Shown here: piece by piece, positions 50,771 to 61,575 of the stretch | Layout of the letters: the number at the start of each line of letters is the position of its first letter | How positions within the stretch are numbered: position 1 is the first letter of the stretch | Assembly (NCBI RefSeq): GCF_022760995.1 | Contig: NZ_JAKWJO010000001.1 | Coordinates: 682,001-746,000, forward strand | Length of the DNA: 64,000 bases | Direction of reading: 5' to 3' | Origin: Dyella sedimenti | Lineage (GTDB): Bacteria; Pseudomonadota; Gammaproteobacteria; Xanthomonadales; Rhodanobacteraceae | Made by a program: the position numbers and the translations under genes | Notes under the pieces: generated by a model | What the model saw: only the letters and a program-made list of their open reading frames with translations | Database searches by the model: none | Told to the model about the DNA's origin: nothing

Positions 50771-51544
50771 CTAGCGCGCCAACGCGCGCTCGCTGCGTTC
50801 GAGGAATTCCAGCATCGCGCGCACGTCCTCGCTGTCCGCCGCCTGGGCGGCCAGTTGCTCGCGCGCGTCGGCCAGGGTGAGGCCGGCCATGTACAGCGTG
50901 CGGTAGGCGCGCTTGATCGCCGAGATGCGCGTGGCGTCGAAGCCGCGGCGCTTGAGGCCCTCGCTGTTGATGCCGCGCGGGCGGCCGCGCTGCTCGTTGG
51001 CCATCATCACGAACGGCGGCACGTCCGAGCCCAGCAGGCAGCCCATGCCGATGAAGGCGTGCGCGCCGACCTTGCAGAACTGGTGCGCGCCGGAGAAGCC
51101 GGCCATCACCACCCAGTCGCCGATCTCGACGTGGCCGGCCAGCGCCGAGTAATTGGAGAACACCGTGTTGTTGCCGATCTTGCAGTCGTGCGCGATGTGT
51201 ACGTAGGCAAGGATCCAGTTGTCGTCGCCGATTTGCGTGACGCCGCCGCCGTCGCCCGTGCCGCGGTTGATGGTGACGTATTCGCGGATCTGGTTGCGAT
51301 CGCCGATGACCAGTTCGGTGCGCTCGCCCTTGAACTTCTTGTCCTGAGGCGCGCCGCCCAGCGAGGCGAACTGGCTGATGCGATTGTCGCGGCCGATGCG
51401 CGTGGGGCCCTCGATCACCACATGCGGGCCGATCACCGTGCCTTCGCCGATCTCGACGTCGGCACCGATGACGCTGTACGCGCCGATGCTGACGTTGGCC
51501 CCGACGATGGCGGAGGGATCGATCTGCGCGGTGGGGTGGATCAT
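50771..51544 (-). CDS. lpxA: UDP-N-acetylglucosamine acyltransferase
   Basis: First enzyme of lipid A synthesis. The 257-residue product has left-handed beta-helix hexapeptide repeats and the signatures [13 protein letters not shown] (catalytic His), [15 protein letters not shown] and [12 protein letters not shown]. The ATG at 51544 overlaps the fabZ stop by four bases. Confidence 0.96.
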   Translation of the reverse strand: MIHPTAQIDPSAIVGANVSIGAYSVIGADVEIGEGTVIGPHVVIEGPTRIGRDNRISQFASLGGAPQDKKFKGERTELVIGDRNQIREYVTINRGTGDGGGVTQIGDDNWILAYVHIAHDCKIGNNTVFSNYSALAGHVEIGDWVVMAGFSGAHQFCKVGAHAFIGMGCLLGSDVPPFVMMANEQRGRPRGINSEGLKRRGFDATRISAIKRAYRTLYMAGLTLADAREQLAAQAADSEDVRAMLEFLERSERALAR

Positions 51545-52014
51545 TTGTCGGCCCTCGCCGCGCACATCAGCTCGCAGCTGGCCACCTCCTTGCCGTCCAC
51601 GAGGGTGCGCGCCTCGAACAGGCCCATGCTGCGCAGCAGGCGCTTGAGCTCCACCTCCAGGCGCAGCTGGTCGCCCGGCACCACCGGCGCGCTGAAGCGC
51701 GCGTTGTCCACCTTGGCCAGGTAGAACAGCGGGCTGCCCGTGGTGCCCTTGAGACGGCTGGAGATCTGCGTGAGCAGGCCGGCGGCCTGTGCCATCGCCT
51801 CCACGATCAGCACGCCCGGCATCACCGGATGGTCCGGGAAGTGGCCCTGGAAGAACGGCTCGTTGATCGTCACGTTCTTGATCGCCACCGCGCTCTTGTC
51901 GGGCACCAGTTCGATGACGCGATCGACCAGCAGGAACGGATAACGGTGCGGCAGCAGCTGCCGGATCTGTTCCACGTTCACCGGAAGGTGGAAGGGCACG
52001 GTGAGCTCACTCAT
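51541..52014 (-). CDS. fabZ: 3-hydroxyacyl-ACP dehydratase FabZ
   Basis: Dehydrates hydroxyacyl-ACP in fatty acid synthesis. The 157-residue product has [17 protein letters not shown], the catalytic His in [15 protein letters not shown] and the catalytic Glu in LIVEAMAQ. It starts inside the end of lpxD. Confidence 0.96.
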   Translation of the reverse strand: MSELTVPFHLPVNVEQIRQLLPHRYPFLLVDRVIELVPDKSAVAIKNVTINEPFFQGHFPDHPVMPGVLIVEAMAQAAGLLTQISSRLKGTTGSPLFYLAKVDNARFSAPVVPGDQLRLEVELKRLLRSMGLFEARTLVDGKEVASCELMCAARADK

Positions 52015-53035
52015 TGTTGCTGTCCTTCTCCAGCGCCGAGAGCCGGCGCGCGTATTCGTCGAGATGCTTGAAACGGGCCGCGTTGCGCCGCCATTGGCGG
52101 TTTTCCTGCAGCGGGACGCCCGAGGAATATTCGCCGGGCTCGCGGATGGAGTGCGTGACCAGGCTCTTGGCGGTAATGGTAACCCGGTCGGCCACTTCCA
52201 GATGGCCCAGCACGCCGGCATTGCCGCCGATCATGCAGTAGCGGCCGATCTTGGCGCTGCCAGCCACCGCGGCGCAGCCGGCCAGGGCGGTGTGCGCGCC
52301 GATGTGCACGTTATGGGCGATCTGGATCTGGTTGTCCAGGCGCACGTCCTCTTCCAGCACGGTGTCGTCCAGCGCGCCGCGGTCGATGGTGGTGTTGGCG
52401 CCGATTTCGCAGTCGTCGCCGATGCGCACGCCGCCGAGCTGCGGCAGCTTGATCCAGTGGTCGCGGTCGAAGGCGAGACCGAAGCCGTCCGAGCCGAGCA
52501 CCGCGCCGGGATGCACCAGCACGCGCTTGCCCAGGGTCACGCGGATCACCAGCGTCACGCGCGCCACCAGGCGCGATTGCGCGCCGACCGTGCAATCGGT
52601 GCCGATGATGCAATGGGGGCCGAGGATCGCGCCGTCCTCCACCACCGCGCCCGCGTCGATGACGCAGCCGGGGCCGATGCTGGCGGTGGGCGCGATTTTC
52701 GCGCCCGGCGCGACCACGGCGCTGGGATGGATGCCCTGCGGTGCGTGGGGCAGGCGCTCGAACAGCGCGGCGATCTTCGCGTAGGCCACGTAGGGATCGC
52801 GCGCGACGAGCGCGGGCACGGGGCTGTCGGCGACGTTCTCCTCGCGCATCACCACCACGCCGGCGCGCGTGCCGGCCAGCAGCGAGGCGTACTTGCTGTT
52901 GGAGAGAAAGCTCAGCTGGCTGGGGCCGGCGCCGGCCAGGGTGCCGACGCCGTCGATGAGGCGGTTGCCGTCGCCGTGGAAGGCGAGCCCGAAGCGCACG
53001 GCCAGCTCGGACACGGTTGTCTTGAAAGCGCTCAT
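52007..53035 (-). CDS. lpxD: UDP-3-O-(3-hydroxyacyl)glucosamine N-acyltransferase
   Basis: Third step of lipid A synthesis. The 342-residue product has an N-terminal uridine-binding domain ([20 protein letters not shown]) and hexapeptide repeats with catalytic-region [20 protein letters not shown]. First gene after the terminator that follows bamA. Confidence 0.95.
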   Translation of the reverse strand: MSAFKTTVSELAVRFGLAFHGDGNRLIDGVGTLAGAGPSQLSFLSNSKYASLLAGTRAGVVVMREENVADSPVPALVARDPYVAYAKIAALFERLPHAPQGIHPSAVVAPGAKIAPTASIGPGCVIDAGAVVEDGAILGPHCIIGTDCTVGAQSRLVARVTLVIRVTLGKRVLVHPGAVLGSDGFGLAFDRDHWIKLPQLGGVRIGDDCEIGANTTIDRGALDDTVLEEDVRLDNQIQIAHNVHIGAHTALAGCAAVAGSAKIGRYCMIGGNAGVLGHLEVADRVTITAKSLVTHSIREPGEYSSGVPLQENRQWRRNAARFKHLDEYARRLSALEKDSNNE

Positions 53036-53088
53036 GTTGACTCCCTGCGATCGGGCCATTGTAGGGGGCGCCGTCGCCGGCCGCATGC

Positions 53089-53115
53089 AAAAAAGAAAGC
53101 GCGGCATGGCCGCGC
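53089..53115 (-). terminator. Rho-independent terminator after bamA
   Basis: On the - strand GCGCGGC and GCCGCGC (53099-53115, loop CAT) precede TTTCTTTTTT (53098-53089). It separates bamA from lpxD, at the place where skp sits in many relatives. Confidence 0.88.
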
Positions 53116-53150
53116 CCTCCTTGCTACTGGCCTTCGGCCATTCAGCGCAT

Positions 53151-55625
53151 TTAGAACTGGCTGCCGAAGGTGAACTGGATGCGCTCCTCGTAGTGGCTGT
53201 CGTCCTGCTGGGTGCGGATCGGGAACGCGAAGTTGATGATCAGCGGGCCGATCGGCGCCTGCCAGTGCAGCGACAGGCCGGTGGATACGCGCAGCGTCTT
53301 GGCCGAGAAGCTCTGGTAGTTCTCGTACACGTTGCCGACGTCCACGAACCACGACACGCGGGCGGTGTTGATGTCCTTCAGGAACGGCAGCGGCAGGTAC
53401 ATCTCGGCCGTGCCCAGCACCTTGAACGCACCGCCCAGCGGCTGCGCGTAGGAGTACACGCTGCCGTTGCAGTAGCCGTTGCGGGCAGGCGTGATGGGGA
53501 CCGTCTTGCCCGTAGTGGGATCGGTGGTGGTACCCACGCAGACGCGGGGACCGAGGGTGTTGTCCTCGAAGCCGCGCACGTCGCGCACGCCGCCGGAATA
53601 GTAGTTCTCCCAGAACGGGAACGGGATCTTCTGGCCGGCCTGGTAGAGGCCGTCGGCGCTGCTGTAGTCGAAGGTCTGGCCATAGGTGTCGCCGTAGCCG
53701 ACCTGGCCGTCCAGGTACAGCACGAAGCCCTTGCCGATCGGCCAGTAGTGGTTGGCCTCACCGAAGATCTTGTAGTACTGCACGGTGGAGCCGGGCAGGG
53801 CCACGTCGGTCGACAGCGAGATCAGGCCGCCGCGGGTGGGCGCCCAGTAGCCGTTGCGCGTGTCGTGGGTCCAGCCCAGGGTGGCGTCCCAGGTGTGGAT
53901 GGTCTGGTGGCCCAGCGCGTTCTGGTAGTCGATCAGTACCTGAGGCGAGTAATTGGCCGTCTCGGTGACGATGTTGCCGTTCTCGTCGGTGGTCAGGTAC
54001 TGGTAGCTGAGGTTGATCTTGTTGCTGTTCAGGCCCAGGCCGGCGCGGATGGTGTCCGTCTCGGAGATCGGGAAGCTCAGGTAGCTGGAGAACGACTTCT
54101 CCGAGCTCTCGTAGTTCACGAAGTCGCTGTTGGTGTCGCCGTAGTTGGACTTGGTGAAGCCGACGCTGTAGCCGATGCCCACGCCGCTGTCGGTGAGGTA
54201 GGGATTGAAGTAGCTGGCGTTGATCGCCGTGGAGTAGTCGCTGCGCGACGCGCCCACGGTGAAGCTGTCGCCGGTGCCCATGAAGTTGTTCTGCGACACC
54301 GACGCGGACAGGATGATGCCCGAGTACTGCGAGTAACCCACGCCGAACATCAGGCTGCCGGCAGACTGTTCCTCCACCTTCACGGTCAGGTCGACCTGGT
54401 CCTCGGTGCCGGGCACCAGGGCCTTGTCGATGTTGACGGTCTTGAAGTAGCCCAGGCGCTGCAGGCGGATCTTGGAGCGGTCGATCGCCGGCTGCGAGTA
54501 CCAGCTGCCTTCCAGCTGGCGCATTTCGCGGCGCATCACGTCGTCTTCCGTGCGGGTGTTGCCCTGGAAGATCACGCGGCGCACGTACACGCGCTTGCCC
54601 GGCTCGATGTAGAGGGTGAGGTCGACGGTGCGCTTGTCCTTGTCCAGCTTCGGTACCGGGGTCACCTTGGCGAAGGCGTAGCCAATGCTGGCCAGGATGG
54701 TCTTGATCGCGTTGGAGCTGGCCTCGATCGCCTTGCGGTTGAAGGTGTCGCCCTTGTGCACGTACACCAGTTGCTTGAGCGATTCCTCGGGCAGGATCAG
54801 CTCGCCGAGCAGGTGCACGTCGGAAATGGTGTAGATATCGCCTTCCTTGACGCTGGCGGCGATGTACATCGAGCGCTTGTCCGGCGCGATGGTGACCTGG
54901 GTGGAGTCCATGCCGAAGTCGGCGTAGCCGCGGTCCATGTAGTAGGACTGCAGCTTCTCAAGGTCGCCGGAGAGCTTCTCGCGCGAGTACTGGTCGTCCT
55001 TGGAATACCAGGACAGCCAGTTGCTGGTATCAGACTCGAAGCCCTTGCGGATCGCCTTGTCGGTGAACGCCTTGTTGCCGACGATGTTGATTTCCTTGAT
55101 CTTGGCGACCTTGCCCTCGCGGATCTCGATGTCGATGGCGACGCGGTTGCGGTCGAGATTGGTCACGTGCGGGTCGACCGACACGTTGTACTTGCCGCGG
55201 TTGTAGTACTGGCGCACCAGTTCCTGCTGCACGCGGTCCAGCGACAGGCGGTCGAAGGTCTCGCCCTCGGACAGGCCGATCTCCTTCAGGCCCTTGCGCA
55301 GGTCGTCTTCCTTGATGTCCTTGTTGCCGCGAATGTTCAGCTTGGCGATGGAGGGACGCTCCACCACCTTGATGACCATGATGTCGCCTTCGCGGTCGAT
55401 CTCCACGTCGCTGAAGAACTTGGTCTGGTAAAGGGCGCGGATGGCGCGCTGGGCGCCGTCGTTGGTCAACCGGTCGCCCTTGCCGATCGGCAGGTAGTTG
55501 AGCACCGTGCCGGCGGAAATGCGGCTGAGGCCATCAATGCGGATGTCGGAAACGACGAACGGCTCGAATGCGAGGGCATTGGCAGAAAGAGAGGCAAGCA
55601 GGATCAGGGCGGCGATACGCTTCAT
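53151..55625 (-). CDS. bamA: Outer membrane protein assembly factor BamA
   Basis: Core of the beta-barrel assembly machine. The 824-residue product has a signal peptide (MKRIAALILLASLSANALA), five POTRA domains (about 20-420), and a 16-strand barrel with GGVRDVRGFEDN in loop 6 and a C-terminal Phe (FTFGSQF). The next gene downstream is lpxD; no skp is present. Confidence 0.96.
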   Translation of the reverse strand: MKRIAALILLASLSANALAFEPFVVSDIRIDGLSRISAGTVLNYLPIGKGDRLTNDGAQRAIRALYQTKFFSDVEIDREGDIMVIKVVERPSIAKLNIRGNKDIKEDDLRKGLKEIGLSEGETFDRLSLDRVQQELVRQYYNRGKYNVSVDPHVTNLDRNRVAIDIEIREGKVAKIKEINIVGNKAFTDKAIRKGFESDTSNWLSWYSKDDQYSREKLSGDLEKLQSYYMDRGYADFGMDSTQVTIAPDKRSMYIAASVKEGDIYTISDVHLLGELILPEESLKQLVYVHKGDTFNRKAIEASSNAIKTILASIGYAFAKVTPVPKLDKDKRTVDLTLYIEPGKRVYVRRVIFQGNTRTEDDVMRREMRQLEGSWYSQPAIDRSKIRLQRLGYFKTVNIDKALVPGTEDQVDLTVKVEEQSAGSLMFGVGYSQYSGIILSASVSQNNFMGTGDSFTVGASRSDYSTAINASYFNPYLTDSGVGIGYSVGFTKSNYGDTNSDFVNYESSEKSFSSYLSFPISETDTIRAGLGLNSNKINLSYQYLTTDENGNIVTETANYSPQVLIDYQNALGHQTIHTWDATLGWTHDTRNGYWAPTRGGLISLSTDVALPGSTVQYYKIFGEANHYWPIGKGFVLYLDGQVGYGDTYGQTFDYSSADGLYQAGQKIPFPFWENYYSGGVRDVRGFEDNTLGPRVCVGTTTDPTTGKTVPITPARNGYCNGSVYSYAQPLGGAFKVLGTAEMYLPLPFLKDINTARVSWFVDVGNVYENYQSFSAKTLRVSTGLSLHWQAPIGPLIINFAFPIRTQQDDSHYEERIQFTFGSQF

Positions 55626-55840
55626 CGTCGATTCCGTTGTTTTTTATTCCGATGGAGCGGCCTGGACCGCCCCGATCAAATACGTGAAGCCAGGACGGGC
55701 CCAGCCAAAGGGTGCTTGCATCATCCCCGGATGCGTCGGGTGGCCCACCGCCGTGTTCCCGTGGCGCGCGTGCCGTCGCACGCATCCCGGGCACGCCTCG
55801 TCCCCCGGACACTGTGCGACTTCGGTAAAGCCGGCATGCG

Positions 55841-57187
55841 TCACGAGGGCAGGAAGCGGTGGATGTCGTTGTAGAAGGCCAGTCCCATCAACGTGAACAG
55901 CAAGACCAGGCCGACATATTGACCGGCCATCATTGCGCGTTCGCTGACAGGGCTGCCCTTGACCAACTCGATAAGGTAATACAGTAGCCAGCCACCGTCC
56001 AAGACGGGGATGGGCATCAGGTTGAGTACGGCGAGGCTGAGCGAGACCAGCGCCAGGAACTCGATGAACCAGGCCGGGCCCATGCTGGCCGAGGCATTGG
56101 CCACCTGGGCGATGCCGATCACGCCGGACAGGTTCTTGGTGGAAGCCTGGCCGCTGACCATCTTGCCGATCATGTTGAAGATCGAGGCGGCGCGCTCCCA
56201 GGTGGTGTCGAGGGCGACGCCAAAGGCCTTGAGCGGCCCGTAGCGCACCAGCGCCTGCTCGGCCGGCGGCGGGCGCACGCCTACCAGCCACTGGGCGGGG
56301 CGGCCTTCCTTCGATTCCCAGCGGGCCTTGATGTGCAGGGTCAGCGGCTGGCCGGCGCGCTCCACCACCACGGTCAGCGCCGGCGACTTGGCTGCCTCGC
56401 CGGCCACCAGCGTGGCGAAGGCCTCGAAGTCGGCCACGGCCTGGCCGTTCACGCTGACCAGGCGGTCGCCGCCGCGCATGCCGGCGACCTGGGCCGGGTC
56501 GCCCTCGGTGACGGTGGCGGCGACGGCCGGCAGCGGGGCAGGCCGCAGGCCGAGCTTGTCCAGGTACTGGTCGATGCCCTGGCCGGCGGGCAACTGCTGC
56601 AGCGGCAGCACCACGCGGCGCTCCCGGCCGTCGGTGCCGCGCACGTCCAGCGGCAATGGCGCGCGGCCCAGCAGGGCGTTGGCCACGGTATCCAGCGAGT
56701 CGCTCCAGGTACTGACCGGCTTGCCGTCGATGCGCAGCAGGCGGTCGCCGGGATGGATGCCGGCCTCGGCGGCCATGCTCTGCGGCGCGGCGGTGACCAG
56801 TGGCGCGTAGTCCGGCTTGCCCAGCATGAACATCAGCCAGAACGCGGCCACGGTGAAGATCAGGTTGAAGGCGGGCCCGGCCGCCACGATGGCGATGCGC
56901 TGCCATACCGGCTTGCCGGTGAATTCCTGGCCGGCCAGGGCGGGATCGACCTCGCCTTCGCGGGCGTCGAGCATCTTCACGTAGCCGCCCAGCGGGATCA
57001 TGGCGACCTGGTATTCAGTACCGTCCTTGGCCGTGCGCTTCCAGATGGCCTTGCCGAAGCCCACGGAGAAACGCAGCACCTTGACGCCGCAGCGCCGTGC
57101 TATCCAGTAGTGGCCGAATTCGTGAAAGGTCACCAGCACGCCGAGCGTGACCAGCAACCAGAACACGGAACCGAGGAGACTATTCAT
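55841..57187 (-). CDS. rseP: Site-2 protease RseP
   Basis: Inner-membrane zinc protease that cleaves anti-sigma factor RseA-type proteins and signal-peptide remnants. The 448-residue product has HEFGHYWIARRCGVKVLRFS near residue 22, two PDZ domains (about 115-300), and the second metal motif NLMPIPVLDGG. The 215-base spacer before bamA holds no gene that I can support. Confidence 0.95.
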   Translation of the reverse strand: MNSLLGSVFWLLVTLGVLVTFHEFGHYWIARRCGVKVLRFSVGFGKAIWKRTAKDGTEYQVAMIPLGGYVKMLDAREGEVDPALAGQEFTGKPVWQRIAIVAAGPAFNLIFTVAAFWLMFMLGKPDYAPLVTAAPQSMAAEAGIHPGDRLLRIDGKPVSTWSDSLDTVANALLGRAPLPLDVRGTDGRERRVVLPLQQLPAGQGIDQYLDKLGLRPAPLPAVAATVTEGDPAQVAGMRGGDRLVSVNGQAVADFEAFATLVAGEAAKSPALTVVVERAGQPLTLHIKARWESKEGRPAQWLVGVRPPPAEQALVRYGPLKAFGVALDTTWERAASIFNMIGKMVSGQASTKNLSGVIGIAQVANASASMGPAWFIEFLALVSLSLAVLNLMPIPVLDGGWLLYYLIELVKGSPVSERAMMAGQYVGLVLLFTLMGLAFYNDIHRFLPS

Positions 57188-57209
57188 CTGCAAGAGCTTA
57201 TCAGGCTTG

Positions 57210-58400
57210 TCAGCACGCGTTGCGAAGGATGCGCCGGGCGGCCTCGCGGGCCAGCCGGTCGCGTTCATTCAGGGTCTGCACATCGACCACGGCTTGCGGT
57301 GGCAGTTCCGCAAGCACGCTCTCGACCAGGTCGGCGATGCCGAGGAAGGACAGGCCGCCGGCCAGGAAGGCCTCCACCGCCACTTCGTTGGCGGCGTTGA
57401 GGATGGCGGTGGCGTCGCCGCCCGCGCGCAACGCCTGGAACGCCAGGGCCAGGCAGCGGAAGGTGGCCAGGTCCGGGTGCTGGAAGGCGAGCGGGGCGGT
57501 GGCGGCCAGGTCCAGCGGCGCCACCCCGGCCTCGATGCGCGCGGGCCACGCCAGCGCGTGCGCGATGGCGGTGCGCATGTCCGGGTTGCCGAGCTGGGCC
57601 AGGACGGAGCCGTCGACATACTCGACCAGCGAATGCACCAGGCTCTGCGGATGCACCAGCACGTCGATCCGGTCCGGCGGCGCGCCGAACAGGTGATGCG
57701 CCTCGATCACCTCCAGGCCCTTGTTCATCAGCGTGGCCGAGTCCACCGAGATCTTGCGGCCCATCACCCAGTTGGGGTGCTTGCAGGCCTGCTCGGGCGT
57801 GACGCCGGCCAGTTCCGCCCGCGTGCGGCCACGGAACGGCCCGCCGGAAGCGGTGAGGATGAGGCGGCGCACGCCGCTGTCGTCCAGCTTCGGCCGGCCG
57901 CCGGGCAGGCATTGGAAGATGGCGTTGTGCTCGGAATCGACCGGGATCAGCTCGCCGCCGCCGGCGGCCAGCGCCTCCAGCAGCAGCGCGCCGGCCATCA
58001 CGATGGATTCCTTGTTGGCTAGCAGCAGGCGCTTGCCGCCGCGCGCGGCGGCCAGGGTGGAGTCGAGGCCCGCGGCGCCCACGATGGCGGCCACCACGGT
58101 GTCGCACAACGGGCTGGCGGCAGCCTGGGCGATGGCGTCATGGCCGCTGGCGACGTCGCAGCGCATGCCCGCCGCCGCGAGACGGCGCGACAGTTCGCCT
58201 TCCAGCGCCGGATCGGCGATCACCGCGAGGTCCGGCCGGAAACGGACGCACAGTTCGGCCAGCGCAGCCACGTTGCGATGGGCGACCAGCACGCTGGCGC
58301 GGAAACGCTCAGGGTGCCGCGCGATCACGTCGAGCGTGCTACCGCCGATCGAGCCGGTGGCGCCGAAGACGGCGACCTTGCGGAACGGGACGTTGCTCAT
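57210..58400 (-). CDS. dxr: 1-deoxy-D-xylulose 5-phosphate reductoisomerase
   Basis: Second step of the MEP isoprenoid pathway, feeding IspA and UppS. The 396-residue product has the NADPH-binding [32 protein letters not shown] and the metal/substrate motif [11 protein letters not shown]. The ATG at 58400 overlaps the cdsA stop (ATGA). Confidence 0.96.
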   Translation of the reverse strand: MSNVPFRKVAVFGATGSIGGSTLDVIARHPERFRASVLVAHRNVAALAELCVRFRPDLAVIADPALEGELSRRLAAAGMRCDVASGHDAIAQAAASPLCDTVVAAIVGAAGLDSTLAAARGGKRLLLANKESIVMAGALLLEALAAGGGELIPVDSEHNAIFQCLPGGRPKLDDSGVRRLILTASGGPFRGRTRAELAGVTPEQACKHPNWVMGRKISVDSATLMNKGLEVIEAHHLFGAPPDRIDVLVHPQSLVHSLVEYVDGSVLAQLGNPDMRTAIAHALAWPARIEAGVAPLDLAATAPLAFQHPDLATFRCLALAFQALRAGGDATAILNAANEVAVEAFLAGGLSFLGIADLVESVLAELPPQAVVDVQTLNERDRLAREAARRILRNAC

Positions 58401-59215
58401 AGGCCCAGCAGCAGCTTGCCGGCGGCGAACACCGGCAGGGCGGCGAACACGCTGTCGAGGCGGTCGAGCAGGCCGCCGTGGCCGGGGAACAGGCTGCCCG
58501 AGTCCTTCACCGCGGCGTGGCGCTTCATCAGGCTCTCCAGCAGGTCGCCCACGATCGAGGCCACCACGGTCAGAGCCGACAGCACCAGCAGCCCCGCCAG
58601 CTGTCCGCCCGCCACGCCCAGCAGCAGGCCGCCGGCCAAGGCGACCAGCGCCGCCGCGGCGAAGGCGCCATAGACGCCGGCCCAGGTCTTGCCGGGGCTG
58701 ATGGTGGGCGCCAGCTTGCGGCCGCCGAAGGTGCTGCCGCTGAAATAGGCGCCGATGTCGGCGGCCCATACGAGGAACAGCGCGAGCAGAGTCCACCAGT
58801 GGCCGTATTCGCCCGAGCCGTGGATGGCGACGACGGCCACCCAGGCCGGCACGATCACCAGCAGGCCGGCACCCAGCTTGACCATGCGGTTCTCACGGGT
58901 CGGCGCGGCGCCGAAGGCGAAATGGCGCAGCCACTGGCCGGCGGCGATCCACCAGGCCACGCCCAGGCCGATCAGCAGCGGCCAGCCGAGGGTGCCGCGC
59001 ATCAGCCAGCACAGCACGAGCAGGATGGCGGTCAGCGCCAGCAGGGCGGCGCGGGGGGCGGTGGCCTTCAGCCCGGACAGGCGGCTCCATTCCCACATGG
59101 CCGCCAGGAAGGCGATGGCGACGATCGGCGCGAACAGCCAGGTCGGTGCCAGCAGGATCAACCCGATCACCAACGGAGCGAGCAGCAGGGCGGTGAGGGT
59201 GCGCTGAAGCAGCAT
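58397..59215 (-). CDS. cdsA: Phosphatidate cytidylyltransferase
   Basis: Makes CDP-diacylglycerol for phospholipid synthesis. The 272-residue membrane protein has multiple helices and the family signature [20 protein letters not shown] then GLLDRLDS near the C-terminus. Confidence 0.95.
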   Translation of the reverse strand: MLLQRTLTALLLAPLVIGLILLAPTWLFAPIVAIAFLAAMWEWSRLSGLKATAPRAALLALTAILLVLCWLMRGTLGWPLLIGLGVAWWIAAGQWLRHFAFGAAPTRENRMVKLGAGLLVIVPAWVAVVAIHGSGEYGHWWTLLALFLVWAADIGAYFSGSTFGGRKLAPTISPGKTWAGVYGAFAAAALVALAGGLLLGVAGGQLAGLLVLSALTVVASIVGDLLESLMKRHAAVKDSGSLFPGHGGLLDRLDSVFAALPVFAAGKLLLGL

Positions 59216-59228
59216 GCGGATCCTTGAG

Positions 59229-59969
59229 TTACGCCTTCTGGGCGACCTGTTCGCCGGTCTTGCCGAAGCGGCGTTCGCGGCGTGCGTAATCCTCGATGGC
59301 GCCCTTGAGGCAGGCCTGGTCGAAGTCGGGCCACAGGGTATCGGTAAAATGCAGCTCCGCGTAGGCCAGTTGCCACAACAGGAAGTTGCTGACCCGGCAT
59401 TCGCCGCCGGTGCGGATGAACAGGTCCAGCGGGGGCAGGTCCGACAGGCACATCCAGTGGCCCAGCAGCGCCTCGTCGATCTCGTCGGAGCGGATCTCGC
59501 CGCGGGCCACCGCCTCGGCCGCCTTGCGGGCGGCCTGCACGATGTCCCAGCGGCCACCGTAGCTCACCGCGATGTTCAGGTGCAGCGCATCGTTGCCGGA
59601 GGTGCGCGCCATGGCGCCGTTCATGCGCTGGCGCAGGCTGGATTCGAAACTGGCCAGGTCGCCCACGAAGCGGATGCGCACGCCATTGGCATGCAGCTCG
59701 TCCACTTCCTTGTCGAGTGCACGGACGAATAGCTCCATCAGCGCGCCCACCTCGTCCTGCGGGCGCTGCCAGTTCTCGCTGGAGAACGCGAACAGGGTGA
59801 GCACCTTCACGCCTTCGCGCAGGCAGCCCTCCACCACGTTGCGCACGGCCTTGCGGCCGGCGTTGTGGCCGAAGCTGCGCGGCCGGTGGCGCAGCTTTGC
59901 CCAGCGGCCGTTGCCATCCATCACGATGGCGATGTGGCGCGGAATCCGCGCGGTATCGGCGCCGGTCAT
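59229..59969 (-). CDS. uppS: Undecaprenyl diphosphate synthase
   Basis: Cis-prenyltransferase making the lipid carrier for peptidoglycan and O-antigen. The 246-residue product has HIAIVMDGNGRWAKLRHRPR, TLFAFSSENWQRP and FIRTGGECRVSNFLLWQLAY, the complete family set. Thirteen bases upstream of cdsA. Confidence 0.96.
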   Translation of the reverse strand: MTGADTARIPRHIAIVMDGNGRWAKLRHRPRSFGHNAGRKAVRNVVEGCLREGVKVLTLFAFSSENWQRPQDEVGALMELFVRALDKEVDELHANGVRIRFVGDLASFESSLRQRMNGAMARTSGNDALHLNIAVSYGGRWDIVQAARKAAEAVARGEIRSDEIDEALLGHWMCLSDLPPLDLFIRTGGECRVSNFLLWQLAYAELHFTDTLWPDFDQACLKGAIEDYARRERRFGKTGEQVAQKA

Positions 59970-59993
59970 GGGCGGAAGCTCAGCGACGGCGCC

Positions 59994-60551
59994 TTAGAGC
60001 GCCATCAGCTCCTCTTCCTTGTGCTTGACCACGGCGTCGACGTCCTTGACGAAGCGGTCGGTCAGCTTCTGGATCTCGTCCTCGGCGCGGCGCTCGTCAT
60101 CCTCGGTGATCAGCTTTTCCTTGAGCAGGTCCTTGACCTGCTGCATGGCGTCGCGGCGCACGTTGCGGATGGCGATCTTGGCTTCCTCGCCTTCGTGCGC
60201 CACGTGCTTGGCCAGTTCGCGGCGGCGCTCCTCGGTGAGCGGCGGCATGTTGAGGCGGATGGTGGTGCCGGCGGTGTTCGGGGTGATGCCGACATCGGAG
60301 GCCATGATGGCCTTCTCGATCGGGCCGACCAGGGTCTTCTCGAACGGGGTGATGATGATCGAGCGCGAATCGCCCAGCGCGACCGTGGCCACCTGGTTCA
60401 GCGGCATGTCCGAGCCGTAGTAGGGCACCTTGATGCCATCGACCAGGGCGGTGCTGGCGCGGCCGGTGCGCAGGCGCGTCAGGCTGTGCTTGAGCGAGTC
60501 GATGCTCTTGCCCATGCGGGTCTGGGCATCGTTCTTGATGTCGTTAAGCAT
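59994..60551 (-). CDS. frr: Ribosome recycling factor
   Basis: Splits post-termination ribosomes with EF-G. The 185-residue product (MLNDIKNDAQTRMGKSIDSL) has family length, RTGRASTALVDGIKVPYYGS and the C-terminal RFVKDVDAVVKHKEEELM. Confidence 0.97.
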   Translation of the reverse strand: MLNDIKNDAQTRMGKSIDSLKHSLTRLRTGRASTALVDGIKVPYYGSDMPLNQVATVALGDSRSIIITPFEKTLVGPIEKAIMASDVGITPNTAGTTIRLNMPPLTEERRRELAKHVAHEGEEAKIAIRNVRRDAMQQVKDLLKEKLITEDDERRAEDEIQKLTDRFVKDVDAVVKHKEEELMAL

Positions 60552-60624
60552 GGGAAACACCCCTTAGAGCCGTGCAAGCCGGCAAGTATAGCAGGGGGTT
60601 GGGGGAACATTGGGGAGGGCTGAG

Positions 60625-60650
60625 GGGCTACTCACCTCTAACCCCTAAGC
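60625..60650. repeat. C-rich repeat arm between frr and pyrH
   Basis: GGCTACTCACCTCTAACCCC followed by TAAGC is nearly the same as the arm at 43010-43029. It is 27 bases downstream of the pyrH stop. Only a poor inverted partner (G-rich 60596-60626) is visible. Confidence 0.5.
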
Positions 60651-60676
60651 TCCAGCCACGAGCCACCGGCTCGCTT

Positions 60677-61399
60677 TCAGTCGCCCGACACGATCGTCCC
60701 CACCGCCTCGCCGCGCATGATGCGCATCAGGTTGCCGGGCACCGTCATGTCGTAGATGCGCAGCGGCATGCCGTGGTCGCGGCACAGGGCGATGGCGGCG
60801 GTGTCCATCACGGCCAGCTTGCGCTCGATCACCTCGTCGTAGGTGAGCGTGTCGTAGCGGGTGGCATCGGCATGGCGGGCCGGGTCGGCGGTGTAGACGC
60901 CATCCACCTTGGTGGCCTTCAGCAGCAGGTCGGCGCCCACTTCCACCGCACGCAGCGCGGCGGCCGAGTCGGTGGTGAAGAACGGGTTGCCGGTGCCGGC
61001 GGCGAACAGCACGATGCGGCCCTTCTCGATATGGCGGATCGCGCGGCGGCGGATGAAGTCCTCGGCCACGTCGTGGATCTGGATCGCGCTCATCACGCGG
61101 GCGTAGCCGCCGCGGCGCTCGATGGCGTCCTGCATGGCCAGCGCGTTCATCACCGTGGCCAGCATGCCCATGTGGTCGCCGGTGACGCGGTCCATGCCGG
61201 CGGCGGCGAGGCCGGCGCCGCGGAAGATGTTGCCGCCGCCGATGACGACGCCGATCTGTACGCCGGCCTTCTGTACCTCGATGATCTCGTCGGCCAGGCG
61301 GCCGATCACCTTCGGGTCGATGCCGTAGTCGGCCTCGCCCATCAGGGCTTCACCGGAGAGTTTGAGCAGGATGCGGCGGTAGGTAAGCGGTGCGCTCAT
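60677..61399 (-). CDS. pyrH: UMP kinase
   Basis: Hexameric kinase for UMP to UDP. The 240-residue product has [40 protein letters not shown] and [19 protein letters not shown]. The ATG at 61399 fits the family. It is separated from tsf by a palindrome and a terminator. Confidence 0.97.
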   Translation of the reverse strand: MSAPLTYRRILLKLSGEALMGEADYGIDPKVIGRLADEIIEVQKAGVQIGVVIGGGNIFRGAGLAAAGMDRVTGDHMGMLATVMNALAMQDAIERRGGYARVMSAIQIHDVAEDFIRRRAIRHIEKGRIVLFAAGTGNPFFTTDSAAALRAVEVGADLLLKATKVDGVYTADPARHADATRYDTLTYDEVIERKLAVMDTAAIALCRDHGMPLRIYDMTVPGNLMRIMRGEAVGTIVSGD

Positions 61400-61440
61400 G
61401 GGGTCTCCGGATTGTGTGGTGCAAACCGCCGCATTGTAGC

Positions 61441-61560
61441 GGATGGTTGGAGTGGTGGGATGGGGGCGCGAAAAGCGTTGCCCGTCGTAATGCCGGTGCG
61501 CACCGACAAGAAGCGGCGAACAATGCTTGCCGCTACCCATCCCTTATCCCCCATCCCCAG
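61441..61560. repeat. Imperfect palindrome between pyrH and tsf
   Basis: A G-rich left side (GGATGGTTGGAGTGGTGGGA...) and a C-rich right side ending CGCTACCCATCCCTTATCCC (from 61531), around a perfect CGGTGCGCACCG. Resembles the G-rich palindromes at 42893 and 50663. Confidence 0.5.
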
Positions 61561-61575
61561 TTTCCACGAGGCAAC

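Noticed and set aside
55626..55840. Possible small Cys-containing ORF between rseP and bamA (CPGDEACPGC)
   Set aside because: No independent start with a ribosome binding site; it is only the tail of an rseP shadow frame.
52869..55874. A 1001-codon open frame on the + strand opposite bamA
   Set aside because: Shadow of a well-supported bamA; composition and lack of motifs argue against coding.
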